From assembly GCF_963678635.1 (NCBI RefSeq), contig NC_087064.1, positions 50,796,684 through 50,860,683 of the forward strand: 64,000 nucleotides of DNA. The letters are read 5' to 3'. This DNA comes from Symsagittifera roscoffensis (Eukaryota > Xenacoelomorpha > Acoela > Convolutidae). The notes under the pieces were generated by a model. It saw nothing but the letters and a program-made list of their open reading frames with translations. It was not told where the DNA came from and did no database searches. The position numbers and the translations under genes were made by a program. Shown here in pieces: positions 53,446 through 64,000 of this stretch (its first letter is position 1; each line of letters begins with the position of its first letter).

Positions 53446-54053
53446 ACTAAAGGTATAAGACCGACGAAATCTAATTCCATTTCTTGGTTTGGTTCTTCGA
53501 CCGTTGGGAGTTTCCCTAGGGTATTATGGTTTGAAAAAGGTTTCAAGTTTTTACCTGCTTTAACGCACTCAATACAGTTTTCACCGTGGACTTGGATTTC
53601 GCGATACATTTTCGACCACCAGATGTATTGAGTTGCCGGCATTTTCATTGCGAACTGGCCAGGGTGAGCTTCATGTAACCGGTGGAGCATTGTCGATCTT
53701 AGGCATGCTGGGATAACTAATCGATTGTCCAGATAAAGACATCCTCCGCTGACGTTTAAGTTATTTAAGTACGATTTATAGTAATTTCCCAGTTGTAGAA
53801 TATCTTGTTTGCGGTCTTCCTCAAATGCTTTAATGATTTTTTTTAGAACTAGATCTTGTTTTGATAATAGGGACATAAATTTTGAATCAAATATTTCTGG
53901 CCAAGAAAAAGGGAATATATTGACTGTTTTCTTCTTACTAGGTGATCTTTTTACGGGGTTATCCGACGGGTTACTGGAACTTGGTGTTAGAGTGTCCATG
54001 TTTTCATTTGTAGTAAGTTCTTTTTGTTGGTTAGGTTCTATTTGTTCGGCCAT
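53379..54053 (-). CDS. pol: Pol part: integrase N-terminal zinc domain
   Basis: The frame has an ATG at 54053. A Ser/Pro-rich start is followed by LHRLHEAHPGQFAMKM and CIECVKAGKNLKPF, the HHCC zinc-binding module. The frame shifts at the integrase core, after MELDFVGLIP, and ends in unrelated codons. Confidence 0.75.
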   Translation of the reverse strand: MAEQIEPNQQKELTTNENMDTLTPSSSNPSDNPVKRSPSKKKTVNIFPFSWPEIFDSKFMSLLSKQDLVLKKIIKAFEEDRKQDILQLGNYYKSYLNNLNVSGGCLYLDNRLVIPACLRSTMLHRLHEAHPGQFAMKMPATQYIWWSKMYREIQVHGENCIECVKAGKNLKPFSNHNTLGKLPTVEEPNQEMELDFVGLIPLVWVTKNTYWYIWIDFQNSHRLK

Positions 54054-54066
54054 TTCTTTCAGGATG

Positions 54067-55205
54067 TTAAAATTTGTATAAAAAAAAGTCGTTTATTTTG
54101 CATGATGAATCACAATCTTCCGTACGCGAGTGAGAATTTTGGCACACTGAAATGTTAGAATAGTTAACTACAGCTTGGAAAGTTTCAGCGGCGTTAGCAA
54201 TTCGTTTCTCACGTTCTATTCCTTGGCAGGTCATATGATCTGTCGACTGGCCAATCGTGTTGCAGAAAGTGACGTCATGTGCTAAGAAATGTTGGGAGAA
54301 TTTATTTCTTATATGCGACCACGAATTTCTCGGCATTAGATGATCAAAACCTAGGAGTGTACTAATCTGATTTACCGATGCGATAACAAATTTTTCATCA
54401 TCCAGAGAAACTGGTACGGGTTCACCCGATGGGTGTCGGGACATATAATCAACGAATCCCATATCTTTACCAGGTAAATGTTCGACGGTAAAGTCGAATG
54501 GTAGTAATTTGTCCGCCCAACGGGTGAGACGTGATTGGGCCGTTTTAGTATATTTGTCATCTTTCAGTGCTCCAATTAAGGCTTTGTGGTCTGTTAAATT
54601 TGAGAATTGTTTGCCCAATAGGTAATTTTTAAAATGGTCTAATGCCCACAGAAGTCCCAGCAATTCGAGTTCATTGGTGCTGTATTTTAATTCGGCTATA
54701 TTCAAAAAGCGAACGCTACAGTCTTCCAATTCTCCCGATGGTCTTGTTTGATGGACGCGCCCAATCCTAAATGTGAGGCATCGCATTTCACTCGAGTGTT
54801 CAGTTTTACATCGAAATGATGGTTCGTCACCGTGTTGCAAATTTCTTTCTTAATTTTTTCAAACGCTTCAGTGTGTACTGTGGACCACTTAAATGGTTTA
54901 TTTTTCTGCATAAGTTCTCTAAACGGTGTTGATAAGGACGCTAAATTTGGTATGAACTTGTTGAATTGGTTAATCGATCCCATTAGTGATCTAATATCTT
55001 TGATACAATTTGGTTCTTTCAGATTTCTGATTGCGTCAGATTTGTGTATTAGTGGTGTCGTCCCTTTTGCGTCGATTTTAAATCCCAACCATTCTATGTT
55101 GTGAGTTAAGAAAGTGCATTTTTCCCATTTTATGGCTAATCCCTCGTCATCTAGCGTTTTTAAAACGTTAATAACTAGCTTTTTTTGTTCATCCTGGCTA
55201 CCCAC
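54067..55205 (-). pseudogene. pol: Pol part: reverse transcriptase thumb and RNase H, frameshifted
   Basis: The first piece (55205-54702) carries KWEKCTFLTHNIEWLGF, IRSLMGSINQFNKFIP and KCDASHLGLGASI, the RNase H start. A frameshift near 54710 moves to the second piece, with LKYSTNELELLGLLWAL, FSNLTDHKAL (Asp) and DYMSRHPSGEP. The second piece ends TAA at 54067, next to a run of A on the plus strand where the frame to the next pol part may have been lost. Confidence 0.8.
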
Positions 55206-55213
55206 GGAGGCGA

Positions 55214-56176
55214 TTAAGACGTCGTCGAGGTAACAATGGGTATTTGGTAGTTTTCCGTCAAACGGTCCATTATGCGTTGAAATTCATTAGGCATATCGCC
55301 TAGTCCATAAAATCCGGTTTTAAAACGGTAGGAACCCGTTACTTCTCCCTCCACGATGTTGAAATTACATTGATTACTCGCCTTTTTAGAAAGCGGTATT
55401 TGACTGTAAGCGTACTTTAGATCAATCGATGAGAACCAGATGTTTCTTTCGTCATGACCGCTAATCGTAACTGCTACGTTATCAATTAATTCGAATAGGT
55501 TCGGCATTTGATATCTATTACGAAATATCTGTTTGTTCAATAATTTCGAGTTTAATGCTAATTTAATTGATCCGTCTTTTTTAGCTGTAATTACGATGGG
55601 GGAGATGAAACAATCTTCAGAGCATCTAGACAACTTTTCAATATGCCCGTCTCTTAGTAATTGATCAATACATAACTTGACTTTAGGGAGAAGATGGATA
55701 GGAATACGTTTCCCCTTCACCTGTATCGGTTTTATTGGTTCGTTAAAATAAGTATTGACTACGAAGTTCTTTGATCTACCGGTTTTTTTTATGAGGTCTG
55801 AAAAATGTTTTGATATGTATATTTTAAACTCACTTTGAGATGGTGTCTCTTGGCTTTGGTCTTGTTTGTTATCCGATGCAAATCTTATTTGGTTGACGTC
55901 TGTCCCGATGGGTGATCCTTTCTGGTTTTTCCATGACTTTGGCCCAATGGGTGGAGGTTGTTTCTGGAATACTACTATTCCCAGATTCGGTAAAATATCA
56001 TTTCCGAGTAGGTTTCTTTCAGCCTCTTCGGTAATGAAGAGTTTTTGGTCGCGAGCCGCCCAGCCCTTCGATCGGATTCTCACCCGAACTCTTCCAATAA
56101 TGTTGATTGTACTCCCGAAGCCCTGGTATGCTTTCTTTGTTATTTCATTCACAGGTTCTAGCTTTAAAAATCTATT
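55214..56176 (-). pseudogene. pol: Pol part: protease end and reverse transcriptase palm, truncated
   Basis: The frame is open from the LTR border. LLGNDILPNLGIVVF is the C-terminal half of a retroviral-type aspartic protease; the DTG half is gone. Reverse transcriptase motifs follow: ITAKKDGSIKLALNSK, WFSSIDLKYAYSQIPL and TGFYGLGDMPNEFQRIMD. A frameshift just before the YLDD catalytic box (near 55230-55260) ends this frame; YLDDVLIAS is intact in the next frame. Confidence 0.85.
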
Positions 56177-57438
56177 TGAAATTGGTTGTGGTACCTAATT
56201 TGGCGTAAATCTTATTACGACTGCTCTTAAACAATATAATTTAAGTATTGTGCAGGCTAGTTTTTTTGCCCCACGATTTAGGGCATCTCAACGATTACTC
56301 ATTGATTTGCAAACGTGCTTTCAGTGTAACCAGTCTTGTGGTATCTGTTCTGCAAGTGTTGATTTTTGTCAAGACCAAATTCACAACACACTGAAATCAC
56401 AAAGTATCAAAACTTGCACCACCTCATCATTGAGATACGATCATCATTGATGAGATACGATCATCATTTCCATATTTCTTAAAATGAGAAAGTAAATGGT
56501 ATATTACAAAATCACTTCATAAACATAAGAGACATGTCATTTTGGAAATTTGAAACTTCAAAAATTCTTTTAACGCATTTTAACAAAGATGAAAGTACAA
56601 TTAATTAAACAATTGAAAATAAACTGAATTTGTTCAATTTTCAAATGATAGGATTCCTTGTTCTAAAAAATTTCAAAAAGCTTTTTTTCGCACTTCGTAT
56701 GCGCTTCAAACTCTACCTTGACAAAACGCTAATTATTTGAAACCAAAAAAACTGTTCATAATAACAGATAAATCAAATCTTTATATCCTAAAAAAACGAG
56801 ACTAATCGTGGAAGTACAAGGCTTAGGGCTGGATTTTCCCACTGTGCTCTAGTCTTGAAGTAAACTTAGTTTCAAATTTTTTGATACTGTTTTTTAGAAA
56901 CCAGTTATGTCGTTCATCTGTTTACTTGGAAAATGCCATAGCTGGCAGAAATTTTCTTCTTTCACTTTTTTCGGAAGTAGGCAAAATTTAGCCAGAACTT
57001 ATCTTCCAATGCTTTCTTTTAAAAATTGTATCAGCATCATCATTGTTAAGCTCGTATAAACTACAGGAAAAGTTATTCGGATAGTCGGTTATGAATCTAC
57101 GTTTGTTAAAAAATTAGGATAACACTCGTTGTTGATTAAGAGTGGGTAACTTAAAGATTAGATTAAGACTAAGGTTGAATAAGATTCCTACAAGTAGTTG
57201 TAGGCTTTTATCTAAGACTAAATAAAAGACGGTGGTATCTATCTAAAGTAAAAGAGGTTAAAAAGGTTGAATTAGTTTTCTGTTGATTTGTTGCATATCA
57301 CAAAAGATAGTGCACAAATTCCAAATCTACCAAAAGCCGTTGCGCTTTTGGCAGGTGTATTTAAATTAATATGGTAAAAGTCATCGATCAGTATAGCTCA
57401 GAGGTTAAACGGTCAAACATTAAATACTACATTTTACA
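56177..57438 (-). repeat. 5' LTR of the minus-strand gypsy element
   Basis: It is 1262 bp and differs from the 3' LTR by about a dozen substitutions, small indels and a 24-bp duplication (GATACGATCATCATTGAT region near 56440). Confidence 0.9.
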
Positions 57439-58033
57439 ACGTTGATACATAGTTAATGAACGTGCATTAGCACGCTTTCCTTTTTTCTTGGAATTCTAAA
57501 CTTATTTTTTCTTGGATTCGTCGCTTCAGTTCACTTCATTACTACAAACCCGTTGGAAACTTTGTATTCAGGTATTTTTCCAAGCAAATCAGGTGTCACA
57601 ATTAAATATCAGAAGAGTTTTGAGTTATATAGCATTTAAATGCTCTTATAGACGTGATTCGAGCTGTTTTCAAAAATTGCAAGAGATCGGTGTCGACGAC
57701 AAGCGCTTTAAAAATTCTGGCTTTTACATCAATCTACAACAAAAAGCGGTAGAGCGAATGATTTTGAGCCGCTTCTCGCTCATTCCTATTTCCCTTCAAC
57801 TCCTTAAAAAACGGTGAAAGGGAAACAAACAAAAACAAACATTTTTTCTGAAACAAAATTTTTTTCTGAATAGTTTTTGAAAGTGTTAAGCAATTTACAG
57901 CGCAAGCGGTTTTTTTTTTTTTTCAAAAAACCTCTCGACTAGAACTGTGCTCAAGGCAACCAAACACTTAATTATTGATTTAAGGATAAAGGATACAATG
58001 AAAGCACGAAGACATTTCTAAAACGAATGAATA
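57439..58033. other. Spacer right of the LTR element
   Basis: A 101-codon plus-strand frame (57512-57817) has no recognisable similarity and no splice context. A T run lies at about 57910-57925. I see nothing else. Confidence 0.35.
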
Positions 58034-59947
58034 TTAAGAATATCTTTTCACAAATCTAGAGTAAATTGCGAGAAGTCTTTCGAAGGCGAGGCCGAAAGTG
58101 GCGACAAGATTTAATATTTGCAGGTAGCTCCCCCTCTTCACTATGGACACTCGTTCCACTGTTGCCGACTGCCATACAATCTTGATCTGGGACTGGAGGC
58201 GGTTGCCAGTCGAGGTTCCAGTGATGTCAAAGTTTATGTGTCGGTCCTCCTAGTCAAAAAAATTAAATTTCCCAAAAATAAAAGCTCAAAATTTGAAAAA
58301 AATTTAAAAGATTGAAGACATTCATTATTAACAAATCAAAAAAAAATGACAAAAGTCTTACAATTACCTTTGAAAAATGTATGTCAATTATCAGGGGCGG
58401 ATCTAAGATTTTCTCGAGGGGAGGGGGCGGATTTTCAATTACAAAAAATGTTCGAAAATTTTGTCGACTTTTTTTCTTTAAAAAAAGTACCGAGCTCTCC
58501 GAAAAAAACTTAAAAGACCCTGCTTTGGCCAAGTTTGAAAAAAGGCAAAATTTTTGAAAAAAAGGCAAAAAAAGCGTTTTTAGGCACTTTTTGGAAACTT
58601 TTGACCAAAAAGTAGCGCTTTTCGGCGCGCGCTCCCCCCTCAAAATTAGAAAAATTTGGGGTCCGTCAGCCAAAAATGGATATCTTAAAAGAGTTCAAAG
58701 GGGGGACCCTTTTGGTCGGCAGGGAGTCGAATCCCTGAGGGAGGTGGGCACCCCCTTCCCCTAAATCCGCCCCTTTTAATTATAAAATTATAAGCATGAG
58801 GCAGCTTAGTAGCACGAGACTCGCGCTGTTTTTCTTGATTTTATTTTTTGCAATGGTTAAAACGGTTTCATTTTTGGCATAGAAGTTTTTCTTTCGAATG
58901 AACTCAATCACTATCTAGTGAAGTCTTGGTCAACACTACCTTTGCCACATTTCCATTCTTATCCGCAAACTGTTGTTCCCTCAGCTGAACTAGAGAGAAT
59001 GACCCCCCTGATACCAAGTAGTGAGGGCGACTTCTGAAGTTGTTGTTGAAGTAGTTTATGGCGGCTTTCATGTCTTGTATCAGCAGCATCAACTGGTCCA
59101 TGCTCAAGGGAAACGACAGTACGGAGTAGTAGTACCTTAAAGTATTACTAAGGTAATCATCATATTTTTCCATGGTCCAATCAATGCCCTTTAATGTGAA
59201 TTATATTTGAGCTTGAACTATTCGTTTGGTTATTTCATTGAGACATGAAAAGCATGATCAAAACCTAGCTCCTAGGTCAGTTTGATCAATTTGTAAGCAA
59301 TTTTATTCCAAGTTTGAGAAAACAAGCGCAAAAACTTTTAAAAACCATAGACAAAACAAAGAAATAAATTTATTCAAAAAACCATAGACAAAACATAAAT
59401 TAAAGAAGGTTGTTGAGCCACAATAAACTACTTTTCGATTGAATGATTATTAGTGTTGCCAAATTTTCGTAACAACTAATCAAAACGACAGCTAATTTTT
59501 AACAGAACTTCAATGACTTTACCTGTCCGTGGTCAAGCAGTCCAACAGGACGTTTTCTCCGTCTTTAAAATTTACAGGAGCTTCCAAAACAGTAGCAGTC
59601 GTGCTCAAATTTACATTTTTATTATCTATGACTGCAGGGTATATCGTTGGTATTTCCATCACAGAGCAGGCTTTCGTTTCACCTGGTAGCATAGCGTAAT
59701 GTTTGCTACAATTACAGGATTCTAGGAAAGATTTTGCTTCGTAGCGCGAGTAGGAAACATCATACGCAGATATGATGATCAAACTGCTTCGATGTAGACC
59801 TCCAGATGTTTCAACAAATTCCGAGACGGAGTATTCTTGCGTGGTATCTTTGATAACAGTTCGAATTTCTTCGTGCACGACTGTTGCTAAAAGAAACGCG
59901 ACGACCGCTATGAAAAGTAATCCCAGAGTTTTCTTGCCTTTATCCAT
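58034..59947 (-). CDS. Two-pass membrane protein, possibly PACC1-like chloride channel, three exons
   Basis: The exons 59947-59523, 59147-58940 and 58249-58034 (minus strand) join in phase to 282 residues. Splice signals are CAG|GTAAAG, TTACCTTAG, AAAG|GTAGTG and TTTGACTAG. A short basic N-terminus (MDKGKK) is followed by a membrane helix at residues 7-25. A Cys-containing region of about 225 residues with N-glycosylation sequons (NCS, NLS) follows, then a second helix at about 253-275 (YLQILNLVATFGLAFERLL) and a basic end. Size and layout match the proton-activated chloride channel PACC1 (TMEM206), and a few stretches (SGG-F, the strand before the second helix) seem to agree. This is weak, and the family could be another two-pass channel. 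Intron 2 contains an hAT-like MITE. Confidence 0.45.
58392..58775 (+). mobile_element. hAT-like MITE in an intron
   Basis: The ends CAGGGGCGGATCTAAG and CTAAATCCGCCCCTT are inverted repeats. TCAATTAT (58384-58391) and TTAATTAT (58776-58783) form an 8-bp target duplication with one mismatch, the length used by hAT elements. There is no coding capacity. Related pieces lie at 48927-49165 and 22659-22800. Confidence 0.75.
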
Positions 59948-61050
59948 TTCAAAGCGTATCAGAAAAAACTTGTTCTACCTTACCGAGTCAAATGACTTAC
60001 TCGCTATTTTTAATTGACTAAATGAATAATTTATCATGACAGAAACAACAAAAAAGCGAGCAAAAATCGTGTGTTTTTCAGTTTAAATAATTAATTTTTA
60101 TTTATAAACTTCAAGCTTAAGTCGAAATCATAAAATGTGATTTCCCAGATTACTGACAGGTTGAAGGCAGCAAGACGCCAATTTATGGATTTGAAATCTC
60201 TGAAATACGACGAGTTACAATGATTCCGTATTTTAGAAAGTTTTGATGAAAAAAAGCAACTTTTAAGGATTTCTGGTAACTAAAATTGGGATACATATTC
60301 ATAAATATATGATACTACTTTGTAAGACTCTTTTCTTTTAACTGCTTTTGAGTGAATATATATTTAAGAAAAAATTTGAGAAACTATATAGATTTTTTCA
60401 GATGTGCATCCGTTTGCTCTCGAGCTGGCCAAAAAAAGCTGAAAAAACGAGTAGACAATTGGATTAAGACTCAAATAAACGTTTTCCTTATATAGCGTTC
60501 CAGACATGAAATGACTCTTTAAATGGAATCGAACAAATTTTTTTATCTTGAATCAAACAATTTTGATTCACGTAATACGCGCGTGTGAAATGGCGGGCAA
60601 TTTATGCCCGGAGTTTTTTTGGTGTACCAAATGAAGTCGCAACAATAACAAGCGCTGAGCACTGGCAGACACTTGACGCTTTAACGAGAAGAAATAACTT
60701 CAATACATGAAGCTGGAAACACTTGTGTTCAGTTTTTTCTTTTACTTCCACAAAACAAACTGATCAAATAAAAAAATTGACGTTTTTTTAAATCAGTTTT
60801 ACTATAATCGACAAGCGTCCGGTTATGTTTCCAATTAACCAACTCGGCATTGGTTATGAATTTTTGAAAACTTGAATTTGAATTACTTTACCAGCTACAT
60901 ATACAAAGCCAAAACCGATATATTTTGTCTGGAGGGAGATCCTAAAGAGCAGTACTGCTCATCGAGTAGGATATCCTGGAGAGTAAATAGAAAACAGCCA
61001 GCATCAATTCAATAAACAAATTATTTTGAGGGTTGAAGTTAAAAAACAGT
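59948..61050. other. Intergenic AT-rich DNA
   Basis: Nothing recognisable is visible apart from a small hairpin (CGGGCA/TGCCCG near 60595). The promoter of the minus-strand gene should lie at the left end, but no element can be named. Confidence 0.35.
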
Positions 61051-64000
61051 TTATAGAGGTCCTGGGTCTTTGTGGGTAAATTTGAAAAACTGTTTATAGA
61101 ATCTCAAACAGCTAACTTCTGACATTTCATGTGTATTAACAGGTATCACGTCATTTTGTTTTAAATAGTTCAAAGCCTGCACAATTCTAACTGTAAGCGA
61201 TCTCTGTTTAGAGGTAGTAGAAAAATTTTTCACTTAATTACGCCTTTCACTTTGCTCCTGGTACATGGTCCACTTTTTTCGGAGCAAATGTGAGACAGAA
61301 AACCATTCATTTTGTCTGATCGCAACTCCATAAACCAGTCCCAGCAATCCCTTAAAACATCCCAAAAAGTATAAATCCAAAACAGTAAGCAATTTGTTTT
61401 CGTCCATAAATTCCTTGATTGATTCATATCTACGTTTGAAAAAAATGCTCTCAAGATTCTTTTTTTATAATTTGATAATTATCTCGGTAAGGTGAGATTG
61501 GGATGTATTGCCGTATAATAAAAACTCATAAGTAATTGTAGGATTTACATATGCTTTGTAATGTCTTCTGTTTAGAAAAAATATATCTAGTTTTCCGGAC
61601 AATGCTACAAAATTTAGTTAATTTTTTGCTTAATGTATAAATTGAAACTAAGTTTATTATCAACAAAAATGCCTTAATATTTACACACAATTCTAATTTG
61701 AACTGAAGTATCAAACGCAAAGTAATCTTTTGAAAAGTAATTACCAAATTTCATTATTTGAGTTTAAGCAGGATTGATACTAAGTCCATTCGTTTTGAAC
61801 CACCTGTCCACTTTATGTAACGAGCTATCAAAGCTATCGCAATATATTTTTTTCTTCATTGCATATTGTAGTATCATCAGCAAAAACCTCAGAGCCTTCA
61901 GCAATTTTGGGAAGATCATTTATATATAATAAAAACAAAAACCGACCTTGAAACGACCGTTACGGTACTCCATACGACATAGATCGCCTGGAAGATTTAT
62001 ATGTTTTTCAGTTTGAACAAAATGATACGGTTTGTAAAGTACCTTTTCAGAAGATAATGAATCCGACCTCTATAGCGGTATTTTCCAATTTTGCTAAAAT
62101 AACATCAGAATTTCTGGTATCAAATGCTTTTTTGAGATCAACAAGGCAAGATTGACCAACCCATTTTTTGTCCCGTCCCTCTGTAAAAAATTCGGTGAAT
62201 TCAGTTAATGCGTCCACGCATGATTTTTACTTTAGAAATCCAAACTGTTTTTCAAAAATAATCTTCTGTTTATTGGCAAAGTTTTACATTCTATTGAATA
62301 TTCTCCTTTCAAAATTTCGCTGAGTGAACAGAGTAAACTAATAGGTCAAAAATTTTGCAGAAATTCTTTTAAACCGCCCTTAAAAAGGGCATAATTTTTG
62401 CAATTCTTAAGCCCTGAAGAAATAACCACTGTTAACGCATTGGCTGAAAAGGCTGCAAATTCTTACAGAAAATACAGGCAGCAATACTTTTATAATTTTG
62501 TTAACTATGCCGTCATGACCATTTCAACCCTTTTTTTCATCATATATTTAGCATTTTCAATTTCATTGAGGGTAATATCGTTAAAAATCATTGATTTTTC
62601 GATCCGATCTACATAACCTACCGCTTGTTTGTAATCAAATTCAGGATTCCTCAGTTTCTCGCTAATTGAGGAACAAAATTCATTAAAAACAACAGGATCC
62701 AAAAAACTCGTGTTTCTGGAGTTTCCTTTGCAAATTAATTAAAGGCATGGAGCAGCCTTTTTTTGAATTTCTACCATTACCAACTTTTTGTCAGAACAAA
62801 TCCTTTGTTCATTTCTTATTATCTTAGTTGCTAAACTTCCTTGAAAATGTTTCAGTTTAATCGATTCAGTAAGATTTTGTACCCATTTTCTGAAAACCCG
62901 ATCGCGGTTTTTGAGGACTTTTTTGGTTGAATCGGTAACCCATGACTGTGTTTGTGATTTCGATTTTTCTAACGGCGCAAAACGATCAATTAGGGAAATT
63001 GTGGACTCAATTAACATTTCTCATTGGGATCACTAAGCTTATAAAATTTCGACAATTTGTTTTCTAAGAGGAATAAATATTCAAAAATATTATCGTCAGG
63101 GTAAAGATTTTTAAGATGCCTATAGCGGTAATCTTGATTTTCTTTCGGATCATGATTCACGCAACCAAAAATAAATAAGGGAAAACGATCAGAAAAAATT
63201 GAATCGAGTGTTTTTACGTTAACATCAATATTAGCAATTAAATGATCAAGTCATTTAGCCGCTGTTGGAGTAAAGCGAGTTGGATCGCTATTGAAAATAT
63301 GCGCACCGCAGCTTTTAAGTAGATTATTATGAGATTTAGAAATTGGTTTGCAATCTAGAGAGTCGATTAAAAATCTCCACAAACAAGAAACTTACTTTAC
63401 AATGCATTTAAGTACAGAGGGTAATTTTAAAAGTGATTCAAAAAAAACGTCATTTTCGCTCTGTGGTTGTTTGTAGACAACGGAAATATTGATCTTGACT
63501 AACTTATACACAATAGTTATGTTTATGCATTCAAAATTAACCCCTACATTATTTAACTGAAAATTCACATCATCAGGCACATAAAACGCACATCAACCAA
63601 CTAAATGATATTTTCTGTGCTTTGAAATTAAAGGATGGTAGCCATCAAGATGATAGAGATTCAGATAATCATTATCACGCAGCCAGGTTTCGCAAAGTGC
63701 AATAATCAAAGGTTTTTGTTCTAACTGATTAATATCTATACCGAGTTGGTCAGGATGGCATCTAAGGGACCTTATTATTTAAAAAATGTAAAAAAACTGT
63801 CTATTTAGTCGCCCATATGTCGTTCTTCTTCATTTCTCCCCTTATCAAACTTTAAAAAATTCAGTCAAGTTGATTGAGCTGATTTGTTAGCGTTTTCTGT
63901 TACTGTTTTTTCTATAATGAGCGATTCCGATTCTTTTTCAATATTCAATTTATTTGAGGCCTGATTATAAAAATTCAATATTTCTGGCGATAAGTTCCTC
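61050..64000 (-). pseudogene. Heavily decayed CR1-like LINE ORF2, runs off the window
   Basis: Minus-strand pieces in element order: an endonuclease segment near 63700 (IIALCETWL, then LYHLDG), a segment at 63580-63392 (INISVVYKQP), a spacer piece at 63017-62739, reverse transcriptase remnants near 62130 and 61870 (FADDTT), and a C-terminal piece near 61130 that resembles the VHELH..ELLKF region of the LINE at 14925-19210. Stops and frameshifts occur throughout. Its 5' end lies right of the window. Confidence 0.7.

Larger units (their letters stand above)
49240..57438 (-). mobile_element. Ty3/gypsy LTR retrotransposon with two LTRs, gag missing
   Basis: Two direct repeats, 49240-50477 and 56177-57438, flank a minus-strand pol. 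On the coding strand each LTR starts TGTAAAATG and ends AATTTCA (TG...CA). I count about a dozen substitutions and a few indels between them, including a 24-bp duplication in the right copy, so roughly 1 percent divergence. The pol frame begins only a few bases inside the 5' LTR border, within the protease, so gag, the primer binding site and the N-terminal protease are deleted. Three to four frameshifts break pol. No matching target duplication flanks the LTRs. Confidence 0.9.

Noticed and set aside
57512..57817. 101-codon plus-strand frame right of the LTR element
   Set aside because: No recognisable domain, no neighbouring exon in phase, and no regulatory context.

Overview
The window is nuclear DNA of an invertebrate animal. 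It is AT-rich, it carries two or three host genes with many GT-AG introns, and most of the rest is mobile elements of several classes in different stages of decay. Nothing in it looks bacterial, plastid or mitochondrial. I cannot name the species. Host exons stand out as GC-richer islands in AT-rich introns.

Layout. Bases 1-11252 are the 3' part of a large Ty3/gypsy-type LTR element on the plus strand: the RNase H-integrase end of pol, two very short hydrophobic reading frames, a Pro/Ser-rich ORF, an envelope-like glycoprotein ORF, a 573-codon ORF of unknown function, a small intron behind the last stop codon, a long 3' UTR and one LTR. Bases 11948-26574 hold 14 exons of a DPY19-type C-mannosyltransferase on the plus strand; its first exon is not visible. 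One large intron of this gene contains a decayed tandem array, an antisense non-LTR retrotransposon with ORF1 and ORF2, and a foldback MITE; smaller introns hold a second foldback MITE and element fragments. Bases 26575-37768 are mostly featureless AT-rich DNA with a minisatellite and a TA/TG microsatellite.

Bases 37769-46054 are a complete six-exon TTLL2-like tubulin ligase gene on the plus strand, with one GC-AG intron. Behind it lies a MULE transposon (46342-48917) with long terminal inverted repeats and a perfect 9-bp target duplication. It sits inside the end of an hAT-like MITE. Next comes a minus-strand Ty3/gypsy element (49240-57438) with two nearly identical 1.24-kb LTRs, a frameshifted pol, an extra 172-codon ORF and no gag. 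Bases 58034-59947 fit a three-exon minus-strand gene for a two-pass membrane protein, possibly a proton-activated chloride channel relative, with another copy of the hAT-like MITE in its second intron. The right end (61050-64000) is a heavily decayed CR1-like LINE on the minus strand.

The host genes are unrelated to one another: ER protein C-mannosylation, tubulin modification, and perhaps an ion channel. The least explained coding material is the tail of the first LTR element. There an envelope-like ORF and an unknown ORF are chained by short overlaps, and a spliceable intron lies downstream of the last stop codon.
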